Origin: Synaphobranchus kaupii
Taxonomy: Eukaryota > Chordata > Actinopteri > Anguilliformes > Synaphobranchidae
DNA length: 64,000 bases
Direction of reading: 5' to 3'
NCBI GenBank assembly: GCA_029718625.1
Contig: CM056376.1
Location: 122,034,080-122,098,079 of the forward strand
How positions within the stretch are numbered: the first letter of the stretch is position 1; every line of letters begins with the position of its first letter. Positions 62,951 through 64,000 of the stretch are shown in pieces. Position numbers and translations under genes: made by a program. Under the pieces are notes generated by a model. The model saw nothing but the letters and a program-made list of their open reading frames with translations. It was not told where the DNA came from and ran no database searches.

Positions 62951-64000
62951 GTAACGTGCTGCAAATTTGTTTTAGTTTCTAATTAGACGCTTAGTTCTCT
63001 TTAAAATCGTTTTGTTCAGTTAAGGAATAACGGGTGAAATAAGCTGGGTTTTAAACGGTGAGAGTATGGAAACCTGGTCACTGTAATTTAAAAAAATATG
63101 AAGGACGAAGAATAGCTAAGGTTACAATTTAGTTAACATGGTGACATCTCCGTTTTTTAACCATAGGCTATCGAAAAAAACCTTATGCACAGCGAATCCG
63201 CTGTAGCCTAGGCTATTTGAAAAACAATAAATGCAATATTCACTGGACAAGGTTTTGAACTTTTTTCAGTCACAAACCATTCTATTTACTTACAGGCTGT
63301 ATTCATAGATAAACAGAGCTGTATTGTAATGACATCTGAAGCGCAATTTCAGAACTTAAATGTCCGTCTATTGCCGTGCGTGAGTTTTCCATTGAATGAC
63401 AATTCACGCATTAGGTGCAAAGACAATTCGCGCATTAGGCTTGATAGCTATAGGTGTTATCAACTCCTTTTTAATGGATAGCCATTGTCCCGTACCATCG
63501 CACATCGCCTGGATGTTGATGGAGTGGGCTGAGAGCAATGTAATGTGGCATTGTTTCCCTTCGCTGAGGGAAAGGTATGTGGACCTATGGAACCTTTTAT
63601 TATTATGCATTTTTGATATAGCCTACACAATAATAATATTTCACATTGTGATCTAGATATTTTAGTCATGCCTGTGCACGCCCCTGTGTGTAACAGACAG
63701 GAGGGTATGCGCGTTGTGCACACGCCTATGTAGACGCACTTATATGCGCCGTTAAAATAGCATGTAAACAACTGCGACATGACTTTAGACCAGGTTTGTG
63801 GTGGTTCTAGCGCAAGCGCTTTCTGCTGGCTCAAGATAGCAATACGCCAAAAAGAATCCTGGCCACTCCTCATCTTAAGACCAACACGCCCAGTTCACTA
63901 ATGATGGCGCAAGAGTACATGGTAGTTAAACGGCGTAAGCGTTAGGCGTTATTATGGACCTAGCGCCGGGTGTAAGATAGCAAAGACACTTGCGTTTGCG

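Larger units (their letters stand above)
60861..64000 (-). mobile_element. Copy 3 of the transposon family, inverted, running off the window
   Basis: It starts AGGGCCCTATCTTGGCG at 60862 and is homologous in reverse complement to copy 2 (49013 back to 47335). At the window end (63960-64000) it enters GCGCCGGGTGTAAGATAGCA, the inverse of the 51-base minisatellite unit. Whether an array exists beyond the edge cannot be seen. It carries the hAT insertion 61737-62950 and a tract at about 62960-63160 that copy 2 lacks. Confidence 0.85.

Overview
The window looks like the inside of one large gene in a ray-finned (teleost-type) fish genome. It is AT-rich, carries fish-typical repeat families (tRNA-derived SINEs, Tc1/mariner and hAT elements, L2-like LINEs, TTAA MITEs) and many runs of GCTA, and has no operon-like or prokaryotic features. 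Only one convincing host coding segment is present: a 221-base internal exon at 30670-30890 (+) with consensus splice sites. It encodes part of the extracellular ligand-binding domain of a GABA-A receptor beta subunit. Everything to its left is the preceding intron (or further upstream), and everything to its right is the following intron. No other exon of this gene was recognised.

Layout. 1-30669 is the upstream flank or intron: mostly unique DNA with a SINE (5897), a diverged duplication around a terminal-inverted-repeat element (8.3-10.5 kb), a LINE 3' tail (11.8 kb), a palindromic MITE (17.4 kb), an internally deleted Tc1/mariner/IS630-type transposon (21.09-22.95 kb), an intact-ended SINE with a 15-base target duplication (24.9 kb) and a CpG-dense block (27.0-27.66 kb). 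30891-64000 is the downstream intron and is much more repeat-laden: a TTAA palindrome (33.7 kb), a 152-base CA tract (42.1 kb), an L2-like endonuclease fragment (43.0-43.85 kb), a solo LTR (44.0 kb), nested copies of one DNA-transposon family with a 21-copy 51-base minisatellite (44.9-49.4 kb), an hAT MITE inserted beside LINE sequence (52.4-53.4 kb), an L2-like reverse transcriptase remnant (54.2-56.2 kb), three Tc1-type elements in tandem in TA-repeat DNA (56.5-58.6 kb), and an inverted third copy of the nested family carrying an hAT insertion with a BED-finger remnant (60.86 kb to the window end).

No cooperating gene set is visible. The biology is one neuronal receptor exon in introns built up by repeated transposon insertion. 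The most interesting material is structural: a minisatellite that grew out of a transposon end, its inverted partner about 12 kb away, and several insertions that can be dated relative to one another by nesting and by a paralogous empty site. I found no convincing new multi-gene system.
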